Both the position numbers and the translations under genes were made by a program. Positions 43,368 through 51,854 of a DNA stretch of 64,000 nucleotides are shown one piece after another (the stretch's first letter is position 1; each line of letters starts with the position of its first letter). The stretch is from Marinoscillum sp. MHG1-6 (lineage in GTDB: Bacteria > Bacteroidota > Bacteroidia > Cytophagales > Cyclobacteriaceae). The stretch is taken from NCBI RefSeq assembly GCF_024714475.1, contig NZ_JAMZMI010000001.1:62001-126000 (forward strand). The letters run 5' to 3'. The notes under the pieces are model-generated. The model was not told the origin of the DNA, did no database searches, and saw nothing but the letters and a program-made list of their open reading frames with translations.

Positions 43368-45250
43368 GAGAAATATTTGTCATACCAGTTTTGGAAAACT
43401 AATAGTGACCAGACCTGTACGTGAATGTCACCTGGATCAAATGAATACAACTTTTGCCTTATCCTTTTTACCTCATTCCATTCAAAAACACCCTGCTCTC
43501 TGATTTTTTCTTCATCGAACACCATTTCATTGAGTTTTCCCTTCAATTCCCTTTTAAACCAGTCTAATAAAGGGACCTCAAATCCATGCTTCGGTCGAGT
43601 ATACAGTTTTGCAGGCAGGTAATCTTTAAAAGTTTCACGAAGGATTTTTTTCTTGCCTGACTCCGATATTTTAAAACTTCCCGGCATATTAAAAGCCAAC
43701 TCCACAACTGCAGGATCAAGAAACGGCACCCTTACCTCCAGACTATTCGCCATAGACATACGATCCACCTTGGTAAGCATGTCACCCTCCAACACCAGTT
43801 GAGAATCAGTAAGTAATACCTCATTGATGTCCTCAGAACGTATATTCTTCAGGATTTCACCTTTTATCGCCGCAAGTCGTACAGGATCCGATGACTGATC
43901 ACTGGTAAGCAGCCTTGATATTTTTTGATCTTCAACAAAACTGGCCAGAAACCAATACTTATCTGCATGGCTGAGATTAAGTAGCCGAGCGTATTTATCC
44001 AGTTTTCGGATGGTATCCGCAAAGGCCGTATAGCGGGATTTTGGTAATACCTTCCACAAGCCTGAAGCTGCTGACACAACCCAATTTGACTTGCTTTTTT
44101 GATGACTTAGCAGCCACGCACTGTGCTTGTTATATCCACTAAAGAGCTCATCAGCACCGTCCCCAGACAAGGCGACCGTAACATGCTCCCTTGTTTTTCT
44201 ACTTAATATAGAGACCGGAAGTGCGGAAGAATCTGCAAAAGGCTCATCAATGTAGTCCAAAACTCCCTGAACTTCCTGAAGCAGATCATCATTCGTCAAA
44301 CTAAAAGTGTGGTGGTCAGTGTGGTATTTTTTTGCCACCAGTTCAGCATAGGCTGTCTCATCAAAGTACTTATTATCCCTAAACCCAATGCTGTAAGTTT
44401 TAAGGTCCTTTATTTGTTCAGAGGCCAGGGCTACAATGATAGACGAGTCAATCCCTCCACTCAGGAACGCGCCAAGAGGGACATCAGAAACTAATCTATC
44501 ATGGACTGATTGGCGCAGCGCTCTTTCCAACTGATTTTTCGCCGCATCAAAATCCTGAATAGCAGGCTTTTCCCGATAAGGGACGCTATAATAAGCTTCC
44601 GTTAAAGCCTCACCATTTTCAATGGACAACGAATGTCCGGGTCGTAGTTTTTGTACGCCTTTGAAAATAGTATGCGGGGCAGGAATATAGGTGAGTTGAA
44701 AATAAAGATGTAACGACTCTTTATCTAATTCCTTCGGCACACCGAAGGCCATCAGGGACTTCAATTCTGAAGCAAATAGCACCCTATTCTCATCTGCATG
44801 GTAATAGAAGGGTTTAATGCCATAACGATCCCTGGCCGCAAACAGGCGCTTTGCTTCTGCATCGTAGATGGCAAATGCAAAAAAACCATTCAGTCTTTCA
44901 ACACATTGCTTTCCCCAAATAATATAGGCATATAGCAGAACCTCTGTATCTGACGTTGTGGTAAACGAAACCCCTTGATCTGATAGCTCTTTTTTGAGCT
45001 CTCGAAAATTATATACCTCACCATTGAAAACGATGGTGTATCTGCCTGTGGAATCTTTCATTGGCTGGTTCGCCGCTTCGGAAGTATCTATAATGGAAAG
45101 CCTTCTGTGACCTAAGCCTACTACCTCGTCAAACCACGTCTGATGAGCATCTGGCCCGCGTTTTGCAAGGATCCTTGTAGCTTCCTCCAAATGGATGAGG
45201 TGCATCCGGCCAATTGGATTAAAAGCAAAAATTCCCGTTATCCCACACAT
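43364..45250 (-). CDS. asnB: asparagine synthase (glutamine-hydrolysing)
   Basis: A 628-residue enzyme that makes asparagine from aspartate, ATP and glutamine. The N-terminal class II amidotransferase domain starts with the catalytic Cys (MCGITGIF) and includes RGPDA and FNGEVYNF. The synthetase domain has the PP-loop LSGGIDSSIIVALA (about 260) and SGDGADELFSGYNKH. EVRVPFLDPAVVELAFNMP and RPKHGFEVPLLDWF complete the family signature. Similar proteins also modify glycans or peptides, so a role beyond asparagine supply is possible, but the sequence is typical of AsnB. It stands alone between convergent dps and the divergent C40 peptidase. Confidence 0.9.
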   Translation of the reverse strand: MCGITGIFAFNPIGRMHLIHLEEATRILAKRGPDAHQTWFDEVVGLGHRRLSIIDTSEAANQPMKDSTGRYTIVFNGEVYNFRELKKELSDQGVSFTTTSDTEVLLYAYIIWGKQCVERLNGFFAFAIYDAEAKRLFAARDRYGIKPFYYHADENRVLFASELKSLMAFGVPKELDKESLHLYFQLTYIPAPHTIFKGVQKLRPGHSLSIENGEALTEAYYSVPYREKPAIQDFDAAKNQLERALRQSVHDRLVSDVPLGAFLSGGIDSSIIVALASEQIKDLKTYSIGFRDNKYFDETAYAELVAKKYHTDHHTFSLTNDDLLQEVQGVLDYIDEPFADSSALPVSILSRKTREHVTVALSGDGADELFSGYNKHSAWLLSHQKSKSNWVVSAASGLWKVLPKSRYTAFADTIRKLDKYARLLNLSHADKYWFLASFVEDQKISRLLTSDQSSDPVRLAAIKGEILKNIRSEDINEVLLTDSQLVLEGDMLTKVDRMSMANSLEVRVPFLDPAVVELAFNMPGSFKISESGKKKILRETFKDYLPAKLYTRPKHGFEVPLLDWFKRELKGKLNEMVFDEEKIREQGVFEWNEVKRIRQKLYSFDPGDIHVQVWSLLVFQNWYDKYFS

Positions 45251-45298
45251 ATTGGCTTAAATTTATGTTGTAAAAATCATTTGAACAGTTAATCGATC

Positions 45299-45769
45299 TT
45301 GATAGTGGACAAACGCCTTTTACTTATCTTCTTAGCTTTTATCATATGTACCGCCAGTATAGCACAAACCAAACGCAAGCAGAAAAAAATTGACAAGGTC
45401 ATAGAGCAGGCCCGGGCCTATATTGGGACACCTTATGTATATGGTGGAACATCCACAAGTGGATTGGATTGTTCTGGTCTGATCTTTAATTGCTATAGAG
45501 CTATTGATATAAGACTTCCACGTACAGCTGAGGAGCAATCAAAAATCGGAAACACCAAAAGCTGGGGGTCCATTCGCCCCGGTGACCTGGTCTATTTTAA
45601 ATTCAAGGAGAAACGAAACAAGTGGTATCATAGCGGACTCATCACAGCAGTGAACGGAGACGATATCAAATTCATTCATGCCTCGTCTTCCAGGGGAGTA
45701 GTGGAGTCCAGTTTGAATACCGACTACTACAAAAGCAATGTGAAAAAATTTAAAAGAGTGATAAAATAG
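45299..45769 (+). CDS. C40 family (NlpC/P60) peptidase
   Basis: A 156-residue exported cell-wall peptidase. The signal peptide ends at about 22 (CTASIAQT). The NlpC/P60 domain has AYIGTPYVYGGTSTSGLDCSG with the catalytic Cys, HSGLI with the His, and HASSSRGV with the third polar residue. Such enzymes cleave peptidoglycan stem peptides. There is no ATG: the frame begins with TTG (45299) or GTG (45305). It is a single-domain enzyme without SH3 or LysM targeting modules. Confidence 0.9.
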   Translation: MIVDKRLLLIFLAFIICTASIAQTKRKQKKIDKVIEQARAYIGTPYVYGGTSTSGLDCSGLIFNCYRAIDIRLPRTAEEQSKIGNTKSWGSIRPGDLVYFKFKEKRNKWYHSGLITAVNGDDIKFIHASSSRGVVESSLNTDYYKSNVKKFKRVIK

Positions 45770-45806
45770 CAATACTTCACTCTTAAATTATCTCAACATT
45801 CACCCA

Positions 45807-46262
45807 ATGAATAAGATTGTCTTATTAAAAACCGGAGTCCTGAATCCAACCTGGGCTCGAATTATCTTTTGTGGAATCTCCGCTTTTTACCTCTATGTGG
45901 GTTGGAACAAATTCACTAATCAGGAAGGGTTATTTGAAAGCCTTTTCTTTGTAGCAGGGGATCTCTTTTTTCTCTTCTATGCTGTGGTCATCCTTTCTAA
46001 TACCAGTATCACTCCGAGATTTGAGATCAGAGATAATCAAGTCATCATGAGAAAGACCCTTTTCAGCAATACGGTAATTCTTGGTTTGCAGGAAGTCAGG
46101 AAAATTAATCTAGGATCCTACAGAATCGATTTTGAACTATCGACAGGTAACGAGGTCTTCGAGTTCAGAAGTAATGATAAAGTCTCTATCAATTTAAAAA
46201 ACGCCTTAAGAGAAGTTGGTGATAAATTCGATATTCCTGTGAAGGAGGTGTCCTTCAAATGA
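45807..46262 (+). CDS. hypothetical membrane protein, PH-like C-terminal half
   Basis: 151 residues with two adjacent transmembrane helices (about 15-34 and 44-62) followed by a soluble beta-rich segment (SITPRFEIRDNQVIMRKTLF, GLQEVRKINLGSYRIDFEL). This resembles bacterial PH-like or DUF304-type membrane domains, though the match is only by eye. It lies 37 bp after the C40 peptidase gene and could be cotranscribed. No function is assigned. A strong hairpin follows it immediately. Confidence 0.55.
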   Translation: MNKIVLLKTGVLNPTWARIIFCGISAFYLYVGWNKFTNQEGLFESLFFVAGDLFFLFYAVVILSNTSITPRFEIRDNQVIMRKTLFSNTVILGLQEVRKINLGSYRIDFELSTGNEVFEFRSNDKVSINLKNALREVGDKFDIPVKEVSFK

Positions 46263-46290
46263 AAAAAGCCAATCCCTTCGGATTGGCTTT
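46262..46290 (-). terminator. terminator of tRNA-Ala (bidirectional hairpin)
   Basis: AAAGCCAATCC and GGATTGGCTTT form a perfect 11-bp stem with a 4-base loop. On the minus strand it follows the tRNA after 3 bases and continues into a run of T. On the plus strand it directly follows the membrane-protein gene, so it can end both transcripts. Confidence 0.8.
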
Positions 46291-46293
46291 CGG

Positions 46294-46367
46294 TGGAGCA
46301 TAACGGATTCGAACCGATGACCCCCACGCTGCCAGCGTGGTGCTCTAGCCAGCTGAGCTAATGCCCC
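46294..46367 (-). tRNA. tRNA-Ala (anticodon GGC)
   Basis: A complete 74-base cloverleaf without encoded CCA. The acceptor GGGGCAT pairs with ATGCTCC (one G-T pair). The D-arm is GCTCAGCTGGCTAGAGC. The anticodon arm is CCACG-CTGGCAG-CGTGG, giving GGC. The T-arm contains GGTTCGAATCC. A is the discriminator base. A broken partial copy lies 39 bases upstream on the same strand. Confidence 0.93.
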
Positions 46368-46374
46368 ATTTTGT

Positions 46375-46397
46375 AAACACAAAATGGCATTGTGTTT
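46375..46397. repeat. inverted repeat between tRNA-Ala and its broken copy
   Basis: AAACACAA and TTGTGTTT form an 8-bp perfect stem with a 7-base loop. It overlaps a second, competing inverted repeat, ATTTTGT-N4-ACAAAAT (46368-46385), that abuts the tRNA 5' end. Alternative hairpins in the precursor RNA are therefore possible. Confidence 0.5.
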
Positions 46398-46406
46398 TAT
46401 AGGAAT

Positions 46407-46458
46407 TGCCAGCATGGTACTCTAATCTACGCGACCCGACCAGCTGAGCTATTGCCCC
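46407..46458 (-). pseudogene. truncated tRNA-Ala copy with interrupted D-arm
   Basis: The minus strand reads GGGGCAATAGCTCAGCTGG, matching the first 19 bases of tRNA-Ala with one change. About 15 unrelated bases follow, and then TAGAGTACCATGCTGGCA matches the D-stem to anticodon part with two changes. The match stops at the anticodon loop. The 3' half, T-arm and acceptor partner are missing, so no functional tRNA can be made. Confidence 0.75.
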
Positions 46459-46569
46459 TATAGAGGGGCGAATTTAGTGGAAATTTTGAATAAAGTGCAT
46501 AACCCAATTTTAGAAAGCTTATGACAACCATCAGCACCTGATTCGTGTCAATAGAAAAAGCAAACACCT

Positions 46570-47082
46570 ATGCACAGGTTCTTCGTCATAATCGTCATTG
46601 CCATCTCCCTGCTCTCCTCATGCAGAGATGAGGTTAACCCATCAAAACTTGAGCTTAGCTATTATGAAAATGCCTTAATAGCGGATACCTATCCTTATGT
46701 ATTTGAAGGGAATAACCTTGTTTTCAGCAGACACTACGAAAAGGAGGATAATGTAATGGTTGCCGATGACGAGTATTCAGAGGACTTTCTCATTGAAGTA
46801 CCGGGAGGGAACGAACATTTTTTCTACAGTGATGAGCAGCTAGGGAATATTGGAATCATTTATAAATCATATTGCTTCTGCCCATTCAGAGATACACTTG
46901 TGGTACTTAGCGGTACCATCCAAGGTCAAAAAAATGCCTCTTTATGGGAAGTCAAGATTGACATCACCTATAAAGAAGGCTTTAAATGGTATTCACAGAA
47001 TGACCCAATTACCTACAGTGAGGAGCTTCGTAAGACATTTAACAACACCTTCACTTTGGCTGAAATTCCATCAGGGAATTAA
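46570..47082 (+). CDS. hypothetical lipoprotein
   Basis: A 170-residue lipoprotein with lipobox LLSSCRD (Cys about 18). The mature part is acidic, with one Cys pair (YCFCPF, about 104-109). No family is recognised. It ends convergently against the TonB-dependent receptor, sharing a TTAA in which both stops overlap (47079-47082). Function unknown. Confidence 0.65.
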   Translation: MHRFFVIIVIAISLLSSCRDEVNPSKLELSYYENALIADTYPYVFEGNNLVFSRHYEKEDNVMVADDEYSEDFLIEVPGGNEHFFYSDEQLGNIGIIYKSYCFCPFRDTLVVLSGTIQGQKNASLWEVKIDITYKEGFKWYSQNDPITYSEELRKTFNNTFTLAEIPSGN

Positions 47083-49364
47083 TCAATCTTCCAGTTTATA
47101 CCCAGGTAGAACTCTCTTCCATGAACTGGTCCATAGGCATACGAGGTATCAAAGTTCGAGCTAAAGCCAGGGGCTGCATTAGGGTCATTGTAACCCACAA
47201 GCGGAGAATACTCCTGGATATAGTTGAAAATGTTCTGTACACCCAAATACACACCGAAACCACCATTCAAAACCTTATTGAGCTGGAAATTATGAATAGC
47301 AAATGAGGAAGATTTCGTTGGCCTTGCCGTGGTCATCATTTCTCCAGAACTATCAAGATCAAAAACCTCAGGCAAGCTCATGGGTCCTGTCATTTTCCAG
47401 GTATATGAAAGTGTTGTCTTCGCTTTTTTCAATCGATAATTGGCAGTGAAAATACCGCTCCATTCCGGTGAAAATTCAATATCTAAAGTCTCGTTTTCTC
47501 CTGAGTCAGATTTTTCTGTTTCCGTAGCCTCCTGCAAGTTCACCGAAAGGTTGAAGGCCAATGGAAAAGTAAATTCCTGATTGATCGTCGCACCTATTCC
47601 TTTAGTAATCGCATGACCATCCGTGTTCTCATAAATGATTTGAGTTGGCTGATCATAATTTGGAATGATCTTATTCGTGAAATAGGTAAAATATCCATCT
47701 ATGTCAATACTACCCTGACTTGCTCCAATGGTATATACATGATTGGCATTGAGCGACCAGTTGTACGAACGTTCTGGCTTAAGGCTTTCTGTAATGACCA
47801 CTTGCCTTTGTCCTGAAAGAAACGCATGATCCTCTGTAAACAAATTAACGACCCTAAATCCGGTACCAAAATTCGATCGCAAGGTGGTCCATTGTCCAGG
47901 TTTGTATTTCACATTAACCCTTGGAGCCAGAATCAAGCCATGCTCTTCATAGTGATCTGACCTTAAACCTGTCAGCACCGTCCATTTCTTTCCGATACTC
48001 CACTCATCCTGAATGAATGCACCCATGATCCATTGCTCGTTAGGCTTGTTGGTTGTTTCACCACCTTTATCTACTTCCGTAGCTACGGTATTATCGTCAT
48101 AATCCTGATACCTTAAAGTAGCCCCTCCAAGGAGATCATGATTGCCAAACTTTTTATTGATGGCCCAATTGATAAAGCCAATGTTCTGCTCGGCTTTGTA
48201 GTAATCACTTCCGTAATAACTGTCTTGTCTGTGAACACTGAATGAATAATTGAGCCAGGAATTTTCAAATCCGTTCAAACCATACTTACCAAAAACTTCA
48301 GCTCTATGGGTGTAAATACTCTCTCCATAAATTTGGTCACTTCCTCGCAGGCTCCTATAATTACGGTCCGCCAAAAATTCTTCAACACCATTCCTTCTAT
48401 CCTCATAGTAAAACTTGGCAGACACAAAAAATGGTTTATTACTCTTGCGATCCACAGACCATTTCGTGAACAGGGATAAACGATCTAAACTAGCCATATC
48501 GCTAAACCCATCTTCGTTTACGTCGTCAAAATCATTGATGTAGGCATAATTCAACCCCACAAAACCATTCACTTTTTTGAACTTGGGAGCAAAAGCAAGG
48601 TTACCAAAGGACTCAAGATGAGAGGTACCCATCACGTCAATGGAAAAGGTGGGCTGGGACTTCGGATCTTTAGTAATAATATTGATCACCCCTGCCACGG
48701 CTTCTGAGCCATAGAGTGTAGAGCTAGGACCTTTGATCACTTCGAAGCGATCAATAATCATACTGGGAATACCATTGAGCCCATATACCGAAGCCAAATT
48801 CCCATAGATGGGGGTTCCATCCATTAGAACTGCTGTATAGGGACCTGGAAGCCCGTTGATACTAATGCTATTGGTAAAACAAACACCACAGGCCACAACT
48901 TCCTGTACGCCATTGATCAGCGAAACACTTTCCACCAATCCACTGGCTGCCGCCGGTAGATAAGTATTGATATGCTGTGAAGTAATAACCTCCACTTTTA
49001 TGGGAGATTGGGAAACAAAGGTTGGCTGCATCGTTCCGGTAACTACTACCTCATCCATGTTAAGAACACTCTCTTCCATCTCAATCGCCAGATTCGACAC
49101 TGAACGATCTTTCAGGTTTACAGCTATCACCTGAGGTTTTAGTCCGATAGATCTTACCTCCACTTTATAATTGCCTTCAGCAATACCTTCCAGGGTAAAT
49201 CTTCCATTGGGGTCAGTTACTGTGCCACCCCCTTGTCCAAGTATCCTTACGGTTGCTCCGGGTAAGGCTTCACCTTGAGATTTAATAGTACCAGAAACGG
49301 ATCTGGTCTGGCCTAGAAGGTTGATAGAAAGAAGTAGCGCAATAGCAGATATAAAAAGTCGCAT
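47079..49364 (-). CDS. TonB-dependent receptor with CxxC plug motif
   Basis: A 761-residue outer-membrane active-transport receptor. The signal peptide ends near LLGQT (about 20). A carboxypeptidase-like regulatory domain (about 22-98), a TonB-box-like DEVVVTGT (104-111), the plug (about 115-230) and a 22-strand barrel follow. The plug contains CGVC (159-162) in EVVACGVCFTNSISINGLPG, where many receptors have no Cys; the pair could bind a metal. It is predicted to import a metal complex, but the substrate is not provable from sequence. A perfect palindrome on its promoter (49411-49426) suggests control by a metal-responsive repressor. Confidence 0.9.
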   Translation of the reverse strand: MRLFISAIALLLSINLLGQTRSVSGTIKSQGEALPGATVRILGQGGGTVTDPNGRFTLEGIAEGNYKVEVRSIGLKPQVIAVNLKDRSVSNLAIEMEESVLNMDEVVVTGTMQPTFVSQSPIKVEVITSQHINTYLPAAASGLVESVSLINGVQEVVACGVCFTNSISINGLPGPYTAVLMDGTPIYGNLASVYGLNGIPSMIIDRFEVIKGPSSTLYGSEAVAGVINIITKDPKSQPTFSIDVMGTSHLESFGNLAFAPKFKKVNGFVGLNYAYINDFDDVNEDGFSDMASLDRLSLFTKWSVDRKSNKPFFVSAKFYYEDRRNGVEEFLADRNYRSLRGSDQIYGESIYTHRAEVFGKYGLNGFENSWLNYSFSVHRQDSYYGSDYYKAEQNIGFINWAINKKFGNHDLLGGATLRYQDYDDNTVATEVDKGGETTNKPNEQWIMGAFIQDEWSIGKKWTVLTGLRSDHYEEHGLILAPRVNVKYKPGQWTTLRSNFGTGFRVVNLFTEDHAFLSGQRQVVITESLKPERSYNWSLNANHVYTIGASQGSIDIDGYFTYFTNKIIPNYDQPTQIIYENTDGHAITKGIGATINQEFTFPLAFNLSVNLQEATETEKSDSGENETLDIEFSPEWSGIFTANYRLKKAKTTLSYTWKMTGPMSLPEVFDLDSSGEMMTTARPTKSSSFAIHNFQLNKVLNGGFGVYLGVQNIFNYIQEYSPLVGYNDPNAAPGFSSNFDTSYAYGPVHGREFYLGINWKID

Positions 49365-49388
49365 GTATTTTATTTATCGAAATTTTTA

Positions 49389-49426
49389 CAAAAGTATAAC
49401 TTATTAATTTTTTAGACAAGTCTAAA
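49389..49426 (-). promoter_or_regulatory. TonB-receptor promoter with overlapping palindromic operator
   Basis: On the minus strand the -7 element TACTTTTG (49389-49396) lies 20 bases from CTTG (49417-49420), a one-mismatch -33 element. That -33 element is the centre of a perfect palindrome, TTTAGAC-AA-GTCTAAA (49411-49426). The geometry is that of a repressor site. The shape resembles DtxR/MntR-family operators; that regulator assignment is inference. Confidence 0.65.
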
Positions 49427-49504
49427 TTTAATTATTGATAAACCTTAAATAGCTCCCTTCGTTAGTCTGTCAAACATTTTGTCGTTGAATAGCATATTTT
49501 AGGG

Positions 49505-49541
49505 ATCAATCCGTCTATAATATCAATCCGTCTATAATATC
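49505..49541. repeat. 17-bp perfect tandem duplication before the ABC exporter
   Basis: ATCAATCCGTCTATAAT occurs twice head to tail (49505-49521 and 49522-49538), followed by ATC. The array ends exactly at the ATG of the exporter gene (49542), so a copy-number change would move any upstream element by 17 bp. Confidence 0.9.
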
Positions 49542-51278
49542 ATGAGTAAATCAAAAGTCACCATTGGACATGTCTTCAAAACCATCATCTGGCCCAGAAG
49601 AAAAATAGTTGCGGTAGGGTTATTACTGATCATCTTAAGCCGTTTGGCAAGTTTGGTATTGCCAGGTGCCAGTAAGTATCTCATGGATGACGTGGTGGCG
49701 AACGGTGATTTAGAAATGCTCAAGCTGCTTTTGGTCGTGGTTCTTGGCGCTATTGTAGTCCAGGCAATCACATCCTTCCTGCTCACCCGGATATTGAGCG
49801 TGGAGGCACAACATTTGATCTCTCAGCTAAGAGTTAAAATACAAAGGCAAATCATTTATCTGCCCGTTCGCTTTTTTGATAATGCGAAGTCAGGCGAGCT
49901 GGTGTCAAGGATCATGTCGGATGTGGAGGGGGTCCGAAACCTGGTAGGAACCGGGTTGGTACAACTCTTTGGTGGGACCCTCACAGCTATCATTTCTTTG
50001 GTTTTGTTGATAAATATCAGCCCCTGGATGACACTTTATGTATTAGTCCCGGTTTCAATATTCGGCTTCATCTCCATAAAAGCTTTTGGCTATATCCGTC
50101 CGATCTTCAGGGAAAGGAGAAAGATCAATGCCGAAGTAACAGGAAGACTGACAGAAACCCTTAATGGGATCCGGGTGATCAAGGGTTTCAACGCCGAACA
50201 ACAAGAGGTTACAACATTTGAAAATGGAGTTGAGAAACTCTTTCTGAACATCAAAAAGAGTCTTACTTCTACAAGTATGGTTACAAGCTCTGCCACTTTT
50301 CTATTGGGTCTGGCCAGCACAGGAATTATGGGTATAGGTGGTTATATGATTATTGATAATCAAATGACGCTGGGTGACTTCCTGTCTTTCACCCTTTACC
50401 TCGGTTTCATGATCGCTCCAATCGTACAAATGAGCAATATTGGCAGCCAGCTTACCGAAGCTTTTGCAGGACTTGATAGAATGGAAGAAATAATGAATAT
50501 CGAACTGGAAGAAGATCCTGCGATTCGCAATATCCAAATACCACAAATCAAAGGAGATATAGATTTTAACAATGTCAGCTTTGCCTATGAAGACAATAAG
50601 CATGTTATTCATGACATCTCTTTTTTAGCACCTTCCGGGTCGGTCACAGCACTCGTTGGGACTTCAGGTTCAGGAAAATCTACCATCGCCAGCCTGGCGG
50701 CCAGTTTTATTTCGCCAGCAAAAGGTTCCATTCTGGTAGATGGAGAGGACTTATCCAAAATTTCCCTGGAAAGCTATAGAAGCCAGCTGGGAGTGGTACT
50801 TCAGGATGATTTCTTATTTGAAGGCACCATTCGGGAAAATATTCTTTTCCCCAGACCCAATGCAAGCGAGACCGAACTACAGGACGCCGTGAAAGCGGCT
50901 CACGTAGATGAGTTTACCGACCGATTTGAAAAAGGTTTGGATACTCTAATAGGGGAAAGAGGTGTAAAGCTCTCAGGAGGGCAAAAACAACGCATCGCTA
51001 TTGCCAGAGCAATACTTGCAGATCCACGCATTCTCATACTTGATGAGGCAACTTCCAATCTTGATACCGAAAGTGAGAGTTTTATCCAGGAAAGTTTATC
51101 AAGGCTCATGAGAGGAAGGACTTCTTTTGTCATTGCTCACAGACTCAGCACCATCAAGAAAGCCGACCAAATTCTGGTAATCGAAGGTGGTAGAATTGCA
51201 GAAAAAGGTACTCATGACGAACTCATCTTAAAGCAAGGCAGGTATTATGATCTATACACCTATCAGGCCAGAATCTAA
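49542..51278 (+). CDS. ABC transporter, fused permease and ATPase (exporter type)
   Basis: A 578-residue half-transporter of the type I exporter (MsbA/MDR-like) fold. Six helices lie in the first 310 residues (ABC_membrane). The NBD has Walker A GTSGSGKST (about 373-381), the signature LSGGQKQR (about 478-485), Walker B ILILDEATSNLD, and the switch His in IAHRLSTI. It should homodimerise and export a lipid, drug or peptide; the substrate is unknown. It diverges from the TonB receptor across a 177-bp region, and a 17-bp tandem repeat abuts its start. Confidence 0.92.
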   Translation: MSKSKVTIGHVFKTIIWPRRKIVAVGLLLIILSRLASLVLPGASKYLMDDVVANGDLEMLKLLLVVVLGAIVVQAITSFLLTRILSVEAQHLISQLRVKIQRQIIYLPVRFFDNAKSGELVSRIMSDVEGVRNLVGTGLVQLFGGTLTAIISLVLLINISPWMTLYVLVPVSIFGFISIKAFGYIRPIFRERRKINAEVTGRLTETLNGIRVIKGFNAEQQEVTTFENGVEKLFLNIKKSLTSTSMVTSSATFLLGLASTGIMGIGGYMIIDNQMTLGDFLSFTLYLGFMIAPIVQMSNIGSQLTEAFAGLDRMEEIMNIELEEDPAIRNIQIPQIKGDIDFNNVSFAYEDNKHVIHDISFLAPSGSVTALVGTSGSGKSTIASLAASFISPAKGSILVDGEDLSKISLESYRSQLGVVLQDDFLFEGTIRENILFPRPNASETELQDAVKAAHVDEFTDRFEKGLDTLIGERGVKLSGGQKQRIAIARAILADPRILILDEATSNLDTESESFIQESLSRLMRGRTSFVIAHRLSTIKKADQILVIEGGRIAEKGTHDELILKQGRYYDLYTYQARI

Positions 51279-51353
51279 ATAATTGACTGACACACAACAT
51301 TTAATGCATGGCAAGGGCTTTATAGTTTTGAATTTGTGAATTAGTTTTAGGTT

Positions 51354-51854
51354 ATGCTAATAGGAATAGGGGGCATCAGCAGGGCAGGTAAAACCACTCT
51401 TGCGGAAAACATGACAAAAGCCCTGAAAAAAATGAAGAAAAGTGTTGAGGTTTTCTGTCAGGATGATTTTGTAAAACCGAAGCACGCACTCACAAAGATC
51501 GAAGGCGTCCCGGACTGGGAACGACCTAACACTGTCAAATGGGATTCCCTCATTTCAAAAGTTGAAAAATCCACCGCGGATGTTGTCATTGTCGAGGGAC
51601 TATTCAGTTTCTATCCCGCATCCATCAGAAGCTTGTATGACAAAAAACTATTTTTGGAAATCGATGAAAACACCTTCCAAAACAGAAAATCAGCTGACAA
51701 GCGATGGACTGAGGAACCAGGATGGTATGCCAGGCATGTATGGAGAAGCTACAATAAATACGGCAAGACTAAGGGCAATAAAGAAGAATATATTTTCCTT
51801 GATGGTAGTCAGCCTATCGATGTGAAAAAACTGCTCGAAACATTAATGGCTTAG
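51354..51854 (+). CDS. P-loop kinase of the uridine/nicotinamide-riboside kinase type
   Basis: A 166-residue small P-loop kinase. The Walker A GISRAGKTTLA (about 6-16) is followed by CQDDFVKP, like the substrate-binding DDF/DxF motif of nicotinamide riboside and uridine kinases. VIVEGLFSFY (about 77-86) matches the VEGxLLF region, and RKSADKRW supplies lid arginines. The family is clear; the nucleoside is not. It follows the ABC exporter by 75 bp and ends with its stop interlocked with the Gre-like gene. Confidence 0.78.
   Translation: MLIGIGGISRAGKTTLAENMTKALKKMKKSVEVFCQDDFVKPKHALTKIEGVPDWERPNTVKWDSLISKVEKSTADVVIVEGLFSFYPASIRSLYDKKLFLEIDENTFQNRKSADKRWTEEPGWYARHVWRSYNKYGKTKGNKEEYIFLDGSQPIDVKKLLETLMA

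Noticed and set aside
49365-49541. Cobalamin or other riboswitch upstream of the TonB receptor
   Set aside because: The 177-bp region is AT-rich and lacks a B12-box or multi-helix core. A DNA operator explains the palindrome better.
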